The notes under the pieces: model-generated | Databases searched by the model: none | Seen by the model: only the letters and a program-made list of their open reading frames with translations | Told to the model about the DNA's origin: nothing | From: SLAN01 sp964565375 | GTDB lineage: Bacteria; Spirochaetota; Spirochaetia; DSM-27196; SKKC01 | NCBI GenBank assembly: GCA_964565375.1 | Contig: CAZMEV010000012.1 | Coordinates: 1 to 48,318 of the forward strand | Length of the DNA: 48,318 nt | Direction: 5' to 3' | Shown: positions 1 to 7,554 of the stretch, in pieces | Layout: each line of letters opens with the position of its first letter | Numbering within the stretch: the stretch's first letter is position 1 | Made by a program: the position numbers and the translations under genes

Positions 1-272
1 TTATTCTTCCGCTTTCGATTCCGGCAATAGCATCGTTCGCCATCTTCCAGTTCCTTTGGGTATGGAATGACCTGCTCGTTGCCCTTGTATTCTTCGGTAC
101 CCGGCGTCCGATCGTGACAACACGGCTCGCTGAGCTGGTTGGAAGTCGCGGTCAATCGTGGCATGTACTAACCGCGGGAGCCTTCGTTAGTATGGTGGTG
201 CCACTGATTATCTTCTTCTCACTGCAGCGCTACTTCGTACGGGGAATGATGGCAGGTTCGGTAAAGGGATAG
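1..272 (+). CDS. Carbohydrate ABC transporter permease, MalG-like (C-terminal part)
   Basis: An open frame beginning at base 3 runs from the window edge to a TAG at 270-272, so only about the last 89 residues are visible. They include the segment FQFLWVWNDLLVALVFF and a last membrane helix (MVVPLIIFFSLQRYF) followed by the short tail VRGMMAGSVKG. This ending is typical of the MalG/UgpE class of inner-membrane permeases in sugar ABC importers. The N-terminus, the partner permease and the binding protein must lie to the left. The LacI-type regulator that follows is a plausible controller of this transporter, which is inference. The substrate cannot be read from the tail. Confidence 0.85.
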   Translation, partial: ILPLSIPAIASFAIFQFLWVWNDLLVALVFFGTRRPIVTTRLAELVGSRGQSWHVLTAGAFVSMVVPLIIFFSLQRYFVRGMMAGSVKG

Positions 273-326
273 CCGCCGGCCAGGCTGTATCCGGAGTCGT
301 CCGGGTACAGCTTTGGACTCTCATGT

Positions 327-384
327 AGCCCGCCGGCTGCTGTCATTGCCTCTGCGACCGTGATTGCCGACGGGCTGTTTTTAT
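327..384 (+). terminator. Rho-independent terminator after the ABC permease
   Basis: AGCCCGCCGGC at 327-337 pairs with GCCGACGGGCT at 366-376 (one mismatch), and the right arm is followed by GTTTTTATT. It lies 55 bases past the permease stop and before the LacI gene, so it probably ends the sugar-transport operon. The loop of about 28 bases is longer than usual. Confidence 0.6.
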
Positions 385-396
385 TGCGTTTCGAAT

Positions 397-424
397 GACT
401 GCACCTAAGTGACTGTACCTATAT
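397..424 (+). repeat. 14-bp tandem duplication at the lacI-type start codon
   Basis: GACTGCACCTAAGT (397-410) is followed directly by GACTGTACCTATAT (411-424). The second copy runs into the ATG at 423. No Shine-Dalgarno sequence is visible here. It could be a slippage duplication or a pair of regulator half-sites. Confidence 0.5.
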
Positions 425-1463
425 GAAGCGACGAAAAGTTTCGGCAGCAGATGTTGCACGCGAAGCGGGTGTCTCCCGCACGACAGTATCATTCGTTCTC
501 AATAACACCCCGGGGAAAAGCATTTCCGAGGATACCCGCCAACGTGTGCTTGAAGCGTGCGAGAGACTCGATTATGAGCCCGACGAAAATGCACGCCGTG
601 TGGCTATGGTACGACATCAGACGGTCGGCCTTTATATTCGGCACAGCCAGTACGTCTACACCGACGCATTTATTGTGCGGACCGTGGAAGGCATGGCGCA
701 GGCGGTGAATCGCTACCGCGTGCAGCTTGTTATTCAGCCGATTTCCCAGTCCGCCGAGATCACCTATGGCAACCTTGTTGAGCGCGACGGCCTCGACGGG
801 GTCATACTCATTAACACACGGGAAAAAGATCCTGAACTGCAGGAGCTGCTGAAGAACCGCGTGCCTGTGGTGAGCCTCGACGATCTCGGTGAAACCCCTG
901 TGGACCAGGTATACATAGATAATGCGGGGGCGGCGGAAGAAATGGTCGGATACCTTGCGAACCTCGGGCACGAACGGATCGCAATGATCACCAATGCTCC
1001 TACCTACTATACCGCAAGTTCGCTTCGGGTCAGGGGATACCGTGAAGCTCTGCGCGAGCACCATCTCTCGTTCAAGGAACAGTATCTTCAGATCGCCGAT
1101 TTTTCAGAGCAAAGCGGGTATGAGGCAATGACGCGGCTTCTGAAAGCAACACCGCAGCCTACCGCCGTATTCGCCGGAAACGATGTCGTCGCCTATGGCG
1201 CGCTTTTTGCAATCCGCGAGGCAGGTCTCTCGATCCCCAAAGATATTTCGCTCGTTGGATTTGACGACGATTACCTGAGCCGATATCTGAACCCTCCGCT
1301 TACGACAATGGCGCTACCGGCAGCCGGCATGGGTTCTGCCGCTGTAGGTCGCCTGGTCGAGCGCATGAACGGGGTGGACACCGGACCTCCGCAGAAGCTG
1401 GTGCTGCCTACCCACATAAGCATCCGGGCATCCGCGGCTGCTCCGGGAAACGCCCGGTCGTAG
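423..1463 (+). CDS. LacI/GalR-family transcriptional regulator
   Basis: A 346-residue protein of normal family length. Residues 5-55 form the LacI helix-turn-helix and hinge helix (SAADVAREAGVSRTTVSFVLN, then RVLEACERLDYEPDENAR). Residues from about 65 on are the periplasmic-binding-protein-like effector domain, with the usual GNDVVAYGALFAIREAGLSI and SLVGFDDD segments near residues 255-285. Such proteins bind operator DNA as dimers and respond to a sugar or related ligand. The gene follows the ABC permease and its terminator, so control of that transporter is likely but inferred. The ATG at 423 is chosen because it opens exactly at the HTH. No clear ribosome binding site precedes it. Confidence 0.93.
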   Translation: MKRRKVSAADVAREAGVSRTTVSFVLNNTPGKSISEDTRQRVLEACERLDYEPDENARRVAMVRHQTVGLYIRHSQYVYTDAFIVRTVEGMAQAVNRYRVQLVIQPISQSAEITYGNLVERDGLDGVILINTREKDPELQELLKNRVPVVSLDDLGETPVDQVYIDNAGAAEEMVGYLANLGHERIAMITNAPTYYTASSLRVRGYREALREHHLSFKEQYLQIADFSEQSGYEAMTRLLKATPQPTAVFAGNDVVAYGALFAIREAGLSIPKDISLVGFDDDYLSRYLNPPLTTMALPAAGMGSAAVGRLVERMNGVDTGPPQKLVLPTHISIRASAAAPGNARS

Positions 1464-1525
1464 CCCTTCGACACTTTTCCTTCCGCGAAATTACGAATAT
1501 TCTATCCCATCGGAGCAAACAGTAT

Positions 1526-2329
1526 ATGGAAGTCACACAACTGGTAGCAGCGGCAGGGTTGAATCTGTTCGTGGCCGGAGGAGCGCTCTATAAGAGTGCT
1601 GTTACGCGGTCCGGAGCCGCTGCCGGTTTTGTCGCGGGAACCCTGATCTATCTCACCGGAGCGGGCTACTGGGCGGTACTGATTCTCTTTTTTGTCTCCT
1701 CTACGATATTCGGAAGGTTTCACCCTTCCAGACGAAGGAACCCCGAGGAGGTCCAGGCGAAAGGTGGCAGACGCGACGGCTGGCAGGTAATCGCGAATGT
1801 GGGGCCGGCCGCCGTGGCAGCAGTGGCGTTCCTCTATACCGGCGCGCCGGCCGCGATCCGCGTATTCTCGGCGGTAATGGCCGCAGCTACCGCCGACACC
1901 TGGTCAAGCGAAATAGGGGTGCTCAGCAACACACCGCCTGTTTCGATTCTCACGCTGAAACCGACACTTCCCGGACTCTCAGGAGGCATCTCGGTGCTTG
2001 GCCTTGTCGCAGGGGCTCTCGGAGCCCTGGTGGCTTCAGCAGCGACCGCATTGAGCGCGCTGGCCGCCGGTATAGCGACGCCGGAGGCGCTGATGGTGCT
2101 TGTTATTGGTTCAGGGCTCGGAATGGCCGGCACACTCATAGACAGCCTGCTCGGAGCCGCTGCACAGGTTCAATACCGAAAACCGGACGGAACGCTGACC
2201 GAGCGACCGCGCGACGCCACCGGCCTCACACACACCCTTGCACGCGGATTACCGTGGGTTACAAACGATGTAGTAAACCTCACAACAACCCTGACGGTGG
2301 CCCTTGCAGCACTGCTTCTGAGTGTTTAA
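1526..2329 (+). CDS. DUF92-family integral membrane protein
   Basis: A 267-residue, very hydrophobic protein with about six membrane segments. It matches the DUF92 pattern: an N-terminal LNLFVAGGALYKSAVTRSGAAAG, a loop with ATADTWSSEIGVLS near residues 115-130, a GGISVLGLVAGALGAL segment, GTLIDSLLGAAAQVQY, and a C-terminal NDVVNLTTTL. Plant VTE6, a phytyl-phosphate kinase, belongs to this family. In bacteria the role is mostly unproven, so polyprenyl- or phytyl-phosphate kinase activity is only a suggestion. GGAG about 11 bases before the ATG supports the start. The stop codon sits inside a short duplicated sequence. Confidence 0.85.
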   Translation: MEVTQLVAAAGLNLFVAGGALYKSAVTRSGAAAGFVAGTLIYLTGAGYWAVLILFFVSSTIFGRFHPSRRRNPEEVQAKGGRRDGWQVIANVGPAAVAAVAFLYTGAPAAIRVFSAVMAAATADTWSSEIGVLSNTPPVSILTLKPTLPGLSGGISVLGLVAGALGALVASAATALSALAAGIATPEALMVLVIGSGLGMAGTLIDSLLGAAAQVQYRKPDGTLTERPRDATGLTHTLARGLPWVTNDVVNLTTTLTVALAALLLSV

Positions 2330-2363
2330 GCAAAGGGCAACGTCGGTTCTAAGTGTTTACGCA
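2316..2363 (+). repeat. Imperfect 31-bp-period duplication across the DUF92 stop codon
   Basis: TTCTGAGTGTTTAAGCA (2316-2332, containing the TAA stop) recurs as TTCTAAGTGTTTACGCA (2347-2363) with two mismatches, 31 bases downstream. The rest of the 2330-2432 spacer shows no gene or clear terminator. Confidence 0.6.
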
Positions 2364-2432
2364 GGAGGCAGGACTGCTTCCGGGTCTTCAGATATGGGCC
2401 GAACTTCGATGGTTCAGGGAGCGGCTCGCGTG

Positions 2433-2759
2433 TCACTCCAGTTCTTCTTTCACTTCGCTCGAAAGCCAGTTCAGGTAGGCGGGCAGGCCGGAATCAACGG
2501 GGACAAAGAGCAGTTCAGGCACATCGTAAGAATGGATCGTCTGCAGGTGAGCTTCGAAGCGCTCGCGCGCCCCTTCGGTCGTCTTGCAAAGCAGTATTGA
2601 TTCTTCCTCGTCGGCAACCGCCCCTTCCCAGTGAAAGAAGCTTCTCGCGCCTGGAATTACCTGAACACACGCGGCGAGACGTGCGTCGACCAGACTGCGA
2701 GCGATGCCGGCGGCCTGGTCGGGTGGAGCGGTCGTAATTGCAACTCGGTATTCAGTCAT
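2433..2759 (-). CDS. cutA: CutA-type divalent cation tolerance protein
   Basis: A 108-residue protein, the usual CutA1 length. It shows the family order: an N-terminal strand (YRVAITTAPP), the conserved block SLVDARLAACVQVIPG near residues 22-37, FFHWEGAV, EESILLCKTT, and HSYDVPELLFVPVDSG near residues 76-91, then a final helix. CutA1 forms very stable cytoplasmic trimers and was named for metal tolerance in E. coli. Its actual function is still debated. It begins 22 bases after the cheW stop, so the two are probably co-transcribed, although no functional link is obvious. Confidence 0.93.
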   Translation of the reverse strand: MTEYRVAITTAPPDQAAGIARSLVDARLAACVQVIPGARSFFHWEGAVADEEESILLCKTTEGARERFEAHLQTIHSYDVPELLFVPVDSGLPAYLNWLSSEVKEELE

Positions 2760-2781
2760 ACAGATTGCCCCGCTGGTTCGA

Positions 2782-3267
2782 CTACGCTGAGTGCTCGGCT
2801 ACCGCCGCAATCTCTTCATCACGGAAAATGCGGTCGATATCCAGAATAATTATAAACTGTTCCGACAGCTTCCCGATGCCGCGTATAAACCGGTTATCTA
2901 TCTTGGTACCAATGGACGGGGCCGGTTCGATCTGGCTGTCATTCAGCCCGATAACTTCCTGGACAGAATCTGCAAGAGCCCCGATTGTAACCGTGTCGTC
3001 GTCGATTACAACCTCGAGAACGACAATAGAGGTATCAATGGTCTGCTCGGTCTTTCCCATGTCGAACTTGAGGCGCAGGTCGACCACGGGTACAACGCTT
3101 CCTCGAAGATTAATGACACCACGCATGAACTCCTGCGTCCTCGGTACTTTTGTTACTTCGGTGTACTCGAGCACCTCTTTCACCTTGTTCACTTCAACGG
3201 CGTATTGCTCGTTATCAAGGGTAAACGTAAGGTACTGGTGGTCCGCAGTCTGCACTGTGTCGCTCAT
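2782..3267 (-). CDS. cheW: Chemotaxis coupling protein CheW
   Basis: A 161-residue single-domain CheW. It carries the hallmark strands YLTFTLDNEQYAVEVNKVKEVLEY, then VPRTQEFMRGVINLRGSVVPVVDLRLKF (residues about 40-70) and a C-terminal IIILDIDRIF. CheW links chemoreceptors to the kinase CheA in the membrane-associated signalling array. No cheA, cheY or cheR lies nearby, so this is an isolated copy. Other chemotaxis pieces in the window are a full receptor at about 44 kb and a decayed one at about 35.7 kb. GGGAG precedes the ATG by a few bases. A promoter candidate is listed upstream. Confidence 0.95.
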   Translation of the reverse strand: MSDTVQTADHQYLTFTLDNEQYAVEVNKVKEVLEYTEVTKVPRTQEFMRGVINLRGSVVPVVDLRLKFDMGKTEQTIDTSIVVLEVVIDDDTVTIGALADSVQEVIGLNDSQIEPAPSIGTKIDNRFIRGIGKLSEQFIIILDIDRIFRDEEIAAVAEHSA

Positions 3268-3327
3268 AACTGATCTCCCGTACTGCCAATTCCTGCGGCA
3301 GCGTTTGTAATCGATTCGTCGCCTGCA

Positions 3328-3357
3328 AGTATACGACCGGTGGTTGCCACTGGTAAA
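3328..3357 (-). promoter_or_regulatory. Candidate sigma70-type promoter for cheW-cutA
   Basis: Read on the minus strand, TTTACC (3352-3357) and TATACT (3328-3333) are 18 bases apart. The -10 box lies about 60 bases before the cheW start. The -35 box is weak. No sigma28-like motif is seen. Confidence 0.45.
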
Positions 3358-3387
3358 GGTTCCAACCCGTGGTATGCTGATTCGTTC

Positions 3388-4230
3388 TCAAAACAGTTTT
3401 GCTTTCAGTCGCTCAAGGGGCTTTCCCGAAAGCCCTGCCTGGTCGGCGGCTTCGTCAAACGCCTTCCCGGCAGCGAGAGCACGCACAACCTCGTACTCAC
3501 GAGCTGAAAAATGGGTGCCGCCGAGCACATGCTCACGGAATGCCTCGGTAGCAATCGGAGCAACCTTCTCAGCCATGTCGAGCATTACTTCCGCATATGC
3601 CCGGATCTCATACTGCGCATGCGTATCGAGGCGCAGCTCCAGAAAGTGGAATAAATTATGCAGATCCACCTGCCAGTACCACTGCGTATAGAGACTGATC
3701 GGCAGATTAATTCGCGCGAGTTCCCGTGCCAGTCCGGTTTCGAGCAGAGCTTCATAGGACTCATAACTCGCCCGTTGTCCCTCTACGAGTTGCGCCTGAA
3801 CGTACTCTGCGAGATCGGAAGCCAGCGGCTCCCCGTCACGTCCCTGTTTGTTGTCGACCGCCTGGCCGGATATATCTTCCGGTTTCGGGACGTAGAACTC
3901 ATCCTCCATGACACTGTAACGCCCACTGATCTCATTGAGTCGTGCAGTCCGGTGGCGTACCCATTGGCGGGCGACGAATACCGGCATTTTCGTATGAAAC
4001 GTCAGAATGACCTGCTCGAACGGGGAGGTATGCCGGTTCCGCATAAGGTAGTTAATAAGTCCCCGGTCCTGGCGAACCGTCTTCGTGCCCTTGCCGTAGC
4101 TCACGCGGGCCGATTGAACTATTCGATCATCGCTGCCCATGTAATCGACAAGTCTTACAAACCCCTTATCGAGAACAGGAAATGCTTCGTCGAGAATTGC
4201 TTCAGCTTCGGGTACCACGCTGTGTGCCAT
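3388..4230 (-). CDS. thyX: FAD-dependent thymidylate synthase ThyX
   Basis: This enzyme makes dTMP from dUMP using methylene-tetrahydrofolate, FAD and NADPH. The signature RHR-x7-S is complete (RHR at residues 92-94, Ser102 in RHRTARLNEIS). It is followed by the usual block near residues 165-215 (LARINLPISLYTQWYWQVDLHNLFHFL, then RLDTHAQYEIR). The open frame extends 29 codons further upstream, but the ATG at 4230 is preferred: it has AGAGG five to ten bases before it and forms a TAATG overlap with the stop of the CapA-like gene. That start gives 280 residues. The one-base overlap implies translational coupling to that unrelated gene. Confidence 0.95.
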   Translation of the reverse strand: MAHSVVPEAEAILDEAFPVLDKGFVRLVDYMGSDDRIVQSARVSYGKGTKTVRQDRGLINYLMRNRHTSPFEQVILTFHTKMPVFVARQWVRHRTARLNEISGRYSVMEDEFYVPKPEDISGQAVDNKQGRDGEPLASDLAEYVQAQLVEGQRASYESYEALLETGLARELARINLPISLYTQWYWQVDLHNLFHFLELRLDTHAQYEIRAYAEVMLDMAEKVAPIATEAFREHVLGGTHFSAREYEVVRALAAGKAFDEAADQAGLSGKPLERLKAKLF

Positions 4231-5384
4231 TATTCCATTCCTCTCATCTGCTCGTAGTCGTATCGCCGGAAAAACCCCGCGCTCGCGCGCGCACGATACC
4301 TGTAGAACGCTCGCCATGCTGGAGTCACATCATCGCGAAGACGCATGGGCATGAGCTTCTCAACCGTTACTCCTCCGTCAGGATGCTTATAGTGCGTAAT
4401 CGGCACCGAGTCCACGTCGGCTACGGTGGCACCGGTCCCGGTGAACTCGACCGCGGCCCGAAAGACTGCCGAATCGCCGGTGGATGCCCTCCAGTTCGCA
4501 AAATCGTCCGGATCGAGCCGCCAGGTCTGCCCGGAGATGAAATTACCCATACTGGCCATAATGACTGCTCGACTGCCGCTTTCGCGCTCAACATATTCCC
4601 ACGGTTGCAGCACATGCGGATGATGTCCCCACAGAATGTCCACCCCGGCATCTACCGCTTCACGATAGAACCGAATTGTACGGGCGTCAGGTATGGGGCG
4701 ATACTCGGTGCCATCGTGCACACTCAGGATAAACAAATCGTAGCCGCTCGTCACTTCACGAAGTGTCTCGAGAAACGAAGCTGCCTTTTCCGGATCATGA
4801 GAAACGTAATAGGTCAGCTCAGAGCCACTGTAGTCGTTTAGAATCCGCGTGATCGCCAGATATCCGATCTGCTTCCCTTTCCACTCAATACTCGTTACCT
4901 CGAACTCATGATCCGGCCGGGTCCTCGCACCGGAGTAGTAAATCCCGTAACGTTCGGCAAGGCGCGAGAGTGAAGCAAGCGTGGCACGCACACCATCGGC
5001 TTCATAGTCGGTCGTATGATTATTCGCGATTGAAAAAACATTTATACCTGATGTGATTGCCGCCTCTACGTACGAGGGATGTACATTAAATCGTGGATAC
5101 GTTGCCATAGGACGATCCGGGTCCACGACGAACTCAAGCTGCCCGAAGGTGTAGTCAGCATGGTCGAAGTAAGAGGACACCGGCGCATAGATGCGGTCGT
5201 AATCGCTCATGCGGAAGTTAACGTCGTGAGCCATAATGTCGCCCGTGAACGCGAGACGCAACGGACGATCCGGGCTTTCGGCCTCGACTACAACCACAGG
5301 AACGGTCAAATGAAGAGCAATAGCGAACAGAATTCCGGAACAACGGATACATCCACCCACAGCAGACGAAAGTATGCAAAGCAT
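4230..5384 (-). CDS. CapA-like metallophosphatase-fold protein, probably exported
   Basis: A 384-residue protein of the CapA/PgsA (poly-gamma-glutamate capsule) family. After a hydrophobic N-terminus (about residues 12-35, ending near VVVEA-ES) comes LRLAFTGDIMAHD, then INVFSIANNHTTDYEADG near residue 130, a central HDGTEYRP, and GHHPHVLQPWE near residue 255. These are the calcineurin-like metal-ligand motifs of the family. The hydrophobic start suggests export or membrane attachment. There are no pgsB or pgsC genes nearby, so capsule synthesis should not be assumed. Its first 75 bases overlap the divergent membrane-protein gene, so either start may need revision. thyX begins inside its stop codon. 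Confidence 0.85.
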   Translation of the reverse strand: MLCILSSAVGGCIRCSGILFAIALHLTVPVVVVEAESPDRPLRLAFTGDIMAHDVNFRMSDYDRIYAPVSSYFDHADYTFGQLEFVVDPDRPMATYPRFNVHPSYVEAAITSGINVFSIANNHTTDYEADGVRATLASLSRLAERYGIYYSGARTRPDHEFEVTSIEWKGKQIGYLAITRILNDYSGSELTYYVSHDPEKAASFLETLREVTSGYDLFILSVHDGTEYRPIPDARTIRFYREAVDAGVDILWGHHPHVLQPWEYVERESGSRAVIMASMGNFISGQTWRLDPDDFANWRASTGDSAVFRAAVEFTGTGATVADVDSVPITHYKHPDGGVTVEKLMPMRLRDDVTPAWRAFYRYRARASAGFFRRYDYEQMRGME

Positions 5385-5981
5385 CGAAGCATCCTGGCAA
5401 GCTTGTTGTGGCTGATACTCATCGCGGTAAGCGTTGTGGTTCTCCGGGCTGTTCCCCCTGCATCAGCCCGGAATCTCCTGCCGACAGCCGTGTACCTGAA
5501 TATGACCCTGCTACCGCTCATCCTCACCGCCGGGGCCCGCGAAACGGCATCCTGGCCGGCGGCAGTACTGCTCGCAGCGGTTTCTACCCCGCTGATTACA
5601 GCCGGCTCAGGGCTTGCCGGCGGAGGTGATATTCTGTTGCTCACGGCACTGCCTGCCGCTGCCGGGTATGCCTCGTTCGGCCGGCTTACCAGACGGATGC
5701 AAGTCCGCCGCAGAGTGCCGCTGACCATTGTGGCCGGCGTTGTACTGCTTGCACCTGTGACGATGTATTTTTTTGATCCGGCTTCTTCCGCGTTGGTTGC
5801 CCTGCCCGGCGCCGGACCGATGGGGCTTACCGCCATGCTTCTCGGACGGCCGCCGCAGTGGGCTCCTTTCGGCCCGGCATGGATATCGACCGGCGTCTAC
5901 GCTGCCACAGGCATGCTTTCAGCGCCTATAGCCGCGGTGTGGAGTCGTATAAGAACAAACGGTCGCCCGGCACCATCATGA
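5310..5981 (+). CDS. Small multi-spanning membrane protein, unknown function
   Basis: A protein of up to 223 residues from the ATG at 5310. After about 27 polar residues come five to six hydrophobic segments (for example LLWLILIAVSVVVLRAV, LPTAVYLNMTLLPLILTAG, VPLTIVAGVVLLAPVTMYFF and WISTGVYAATGMLSAPIAAV). I do not recognise the family. The size and helix pattern recall the substrate-binding (S) parts of ECF importers, but no diagnostic motif supports this. The ATG has only a weak AGG upstream and lies inside the divergent CapA-like gene. A later alternative start near 5400 would remove the overlap. The stop overlaps the end of the convergent MFS gene by six bases. Confidence 0.6.
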   Translation: MKSNSEQNSGTTDTSTHSRRKYAKHRSILASLLWLILIAVSVVVLRAVPPASARNLLPTAVYLNMTLLPLILTAGARETASWPAAVLLAAVSTPLITAGSGLAGGGDILLLTALPAAAGYASFGRLTRRMQVRRRVPLTIVAGVVLLAPVTMYFFDPASSALVALPGAGPMGLTAMLLGRPPQWAPFGPAWISTGVYAATGMLSAPIAAVWSRIRTNGRPAPS

Positions 5982-7433
5982 GGTAATACCGGGAACACGA
6001 CGGCGAATCGCGTGCGAGAGGGCCGAGCGGCGGGTAGAAATCAGCACCGACAACCCGATAACCCCAACGGTTGCCGCCAGGGCAATCCAGCTCATGCGGT
6101 AATCTCCGGTCACATCCGAAAGCACACCGAAGACCGGCGCGGCAAGAACCACACCCGCCCGCGAGAAGACGAGCGCGACGCCGGTCGCGAGTCCGGTCAG
6201 TTCCTCCGGAACAAGTTCACTTATCGTGGTGAAATACAGACCGGGCATTCCGAAAATACTGAAGCCGAGAAATGCCGAGGCGGCGAACAGCCCGAATACC
6301 GGGAGCACACCGGTGATAACCACAAGTCCGAAGAAAAGGCTCACGGCCGCTGTAAGTGCCGCGAGAAGAAGCAGCCCCCGACGCCGGCGCCGCTCGAAGA
6401 ACCGATCATTAATGTAGCCCCAGGAAGGTTGACCTATCACGCCTCCGATATGAAACCACGAGAGCGTCAGTCCCGCGATCGCCGGACTGTGGTTCAGGTC
6501 CTGAACGAGAAACAGCGTCATGTGGGCAATTACACTCGAGAGACTCATGCCGAATGCAATTCCAAGAACACAGATGGAAAGAAACGTACGGTCCGAGAGA
6601 ACCCGCTTCAGATCGCTGCCGAATGCGCGGGATTCAGTGGCTGCCGGGCTTCCATTGCCTGCTGCTGGCGATACCAGGGCCTCATCGCCGGCTGCTGCCG
6701 ACCCCGGAGCTTCATCGCCGGCTGCCGGCGAGCCGTGGGCTTCATCGGCTGCTCCTGCCGACCCCGGGCCGTTTGTGCCGGCCCGAGGAGCTCCGGAACC
6801 GGAACCCTCGGAACCCGCGTACCGCACGCCCGGCTTCGCCCGGGGAAGCACCCGGTTAAACAGCAGGAGAATACCTGCAGCCACAAGCAGCGAAACTCCT
6901 GAGGTCGCCGTAAGCACCGACCGCCAGCCGAAAAGCCCGGCGAGCGCCGGCATGGCGGCGCTGCCTGCGAGGGCACCGACGCCACCAAGCCCGTGAACGA
7001 TTCCCATCGCGCCTGCCCGGCGTGTCGCACTTACATACGAGATCACACCCTTGCTGACACTCGGGGTGATAAGACTGAACCCCACCCCGGTTACGAATGC
7101 AAGCGCGAGAATGAGGGAATATGCCGGAGAAGCCGCGTGCAGAATCATCATCACGCCGACTGTGCCCGTCCCGATTGCCAGCCCGTTACGTGGCCCGATC
7201 CAGTCCACAATCCGCCCGCTGAATACCGCAACAGCGGTGGCACTGAGAAAGTAAAAACTCGTATACAGGCCCGCCTGCGCCCCGCTCAAGGAAAACTCCC
7301 GCTGCACGAACGGGAGCATTCCCACGAAACCCTGCACATTCAGGTTCAGTGCAATGTAGGCGCTCGCCATGATTGCTAACAGCGCTCCCGTCTGAACCGT
7401 GACGCCTTTGAGAGCGGATCGGGAATGTTTCAT
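5976..7433 (-). CDS. MFS transporter with a repeat-rich central loop
   Basis: About 485 residues from the ATG at 7433. An in-frame start further upstream would add 24 residues but lacks support. Twelve membrane helices are recognisable, with MFS motif A-like SGRIVDWIGPRNGLA after helix 2. Substrate cannot be assigned. The loop between helices 6 and 7 is unusual: about 60 residues made of Gly, Ala, Ser, Pro, Asp and Glu in repeated AAGDEAPGS-like units, encoded by a 30-bp tandem DNA repeat. Loops here in relatives are normally charged but not repetitive. The gene is divergent from the M23 peptidase and convergent with the small membrane protein. Confidence 0.88.
   Translation of the reverse strand: MKHSRSALKGVTVQTGALLAIMASAYIALNLNVQGFVGMLPFVQREFSLSGAQAGLYTSFYFLSATAVAVFSGRIVDWIGPRNGLAIGTGTVGVMMILHAASPAYSLILALAFVTGVGFSLITPSVSKGVISYVSATRRAGAMGIVHGLGGVGALAGSAAMPALAGLFGWRSVLTATSGVSLLVAAGILLLFNRVLPRAKPGVRYAGSEGSGSGAPRAGTNGPGSAGAADEAHGSPAAGDEAPGSAAAGDEALVSPAAGNGSPAATESRAFGSDLKRVLSDRTFLSICVLGIAFGMSLSSVIAHMTLFLVQDLNHSPAIAGLTLSWFHIGGVIGQPSWGYINDRFFERRRRRGLLLLAALTAAVSLFFGLVVITGVLPVFGLFAASAFLGFSIFGMPGLYFTTISELVPEELTGLATGVALVFSRAGVVLAAPVFGVLSDVTGDYRMSWIALAATVGVIGLSVLISTRRSALSHAIRRRVPGITS
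6661..6780 (-). repeat. 30-bp in-frame tandem repeat in the MFS loop
   Basis: Four copies are seen at 6661-6690, 6691-6720, 6721-6747 (27 bp) and 6748-6780, sharing GCTGCTGCCGACCCCGGAGC-like and TTCATCGCCG-like parts. All unit lengths are multiples of three, so copy-number changes keep the transporter in frame. The encoded unit is AAGDEAPGSP-like. Confidence 0.75.
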
Positions 7434-7493
7434 ATAGAACGACAGTGTACGCGGCAGGGACAGGATTTGACCAGCGACCCACCCCTTGCCGTG

Positions 7494-7515
7494 TATACTG
7501 TTCACCAGTCTGGTG
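7494..7515 (+). promoter_or_regulatory. -10-like box and adjoining palindrome before the M23 gene
   Basis: TATACT (7494-7499) is followed at once by the odd palindrome CACCAG-T-CTGGTG (7503-7515), placed where an operator over a transcription start would be. TTGACC at 7467-7472 is 21 bases upstream, too far for a standard promoter, so this is weak. The 7434-7554 spacer serves two divergent genes. Confidence 0.3.
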
Positions 7516-7554
7516 GTGGCCGTTGGTCGTCACAACCAGTATTTTTTTACTGCC

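Noticed and set aside
4231..4317. Upstream start for thyX
   Set aside because: It lies inside the CapA-like coding region and encodes no ThyX-like sequence. The start at 4230 has a ribosome binding site.
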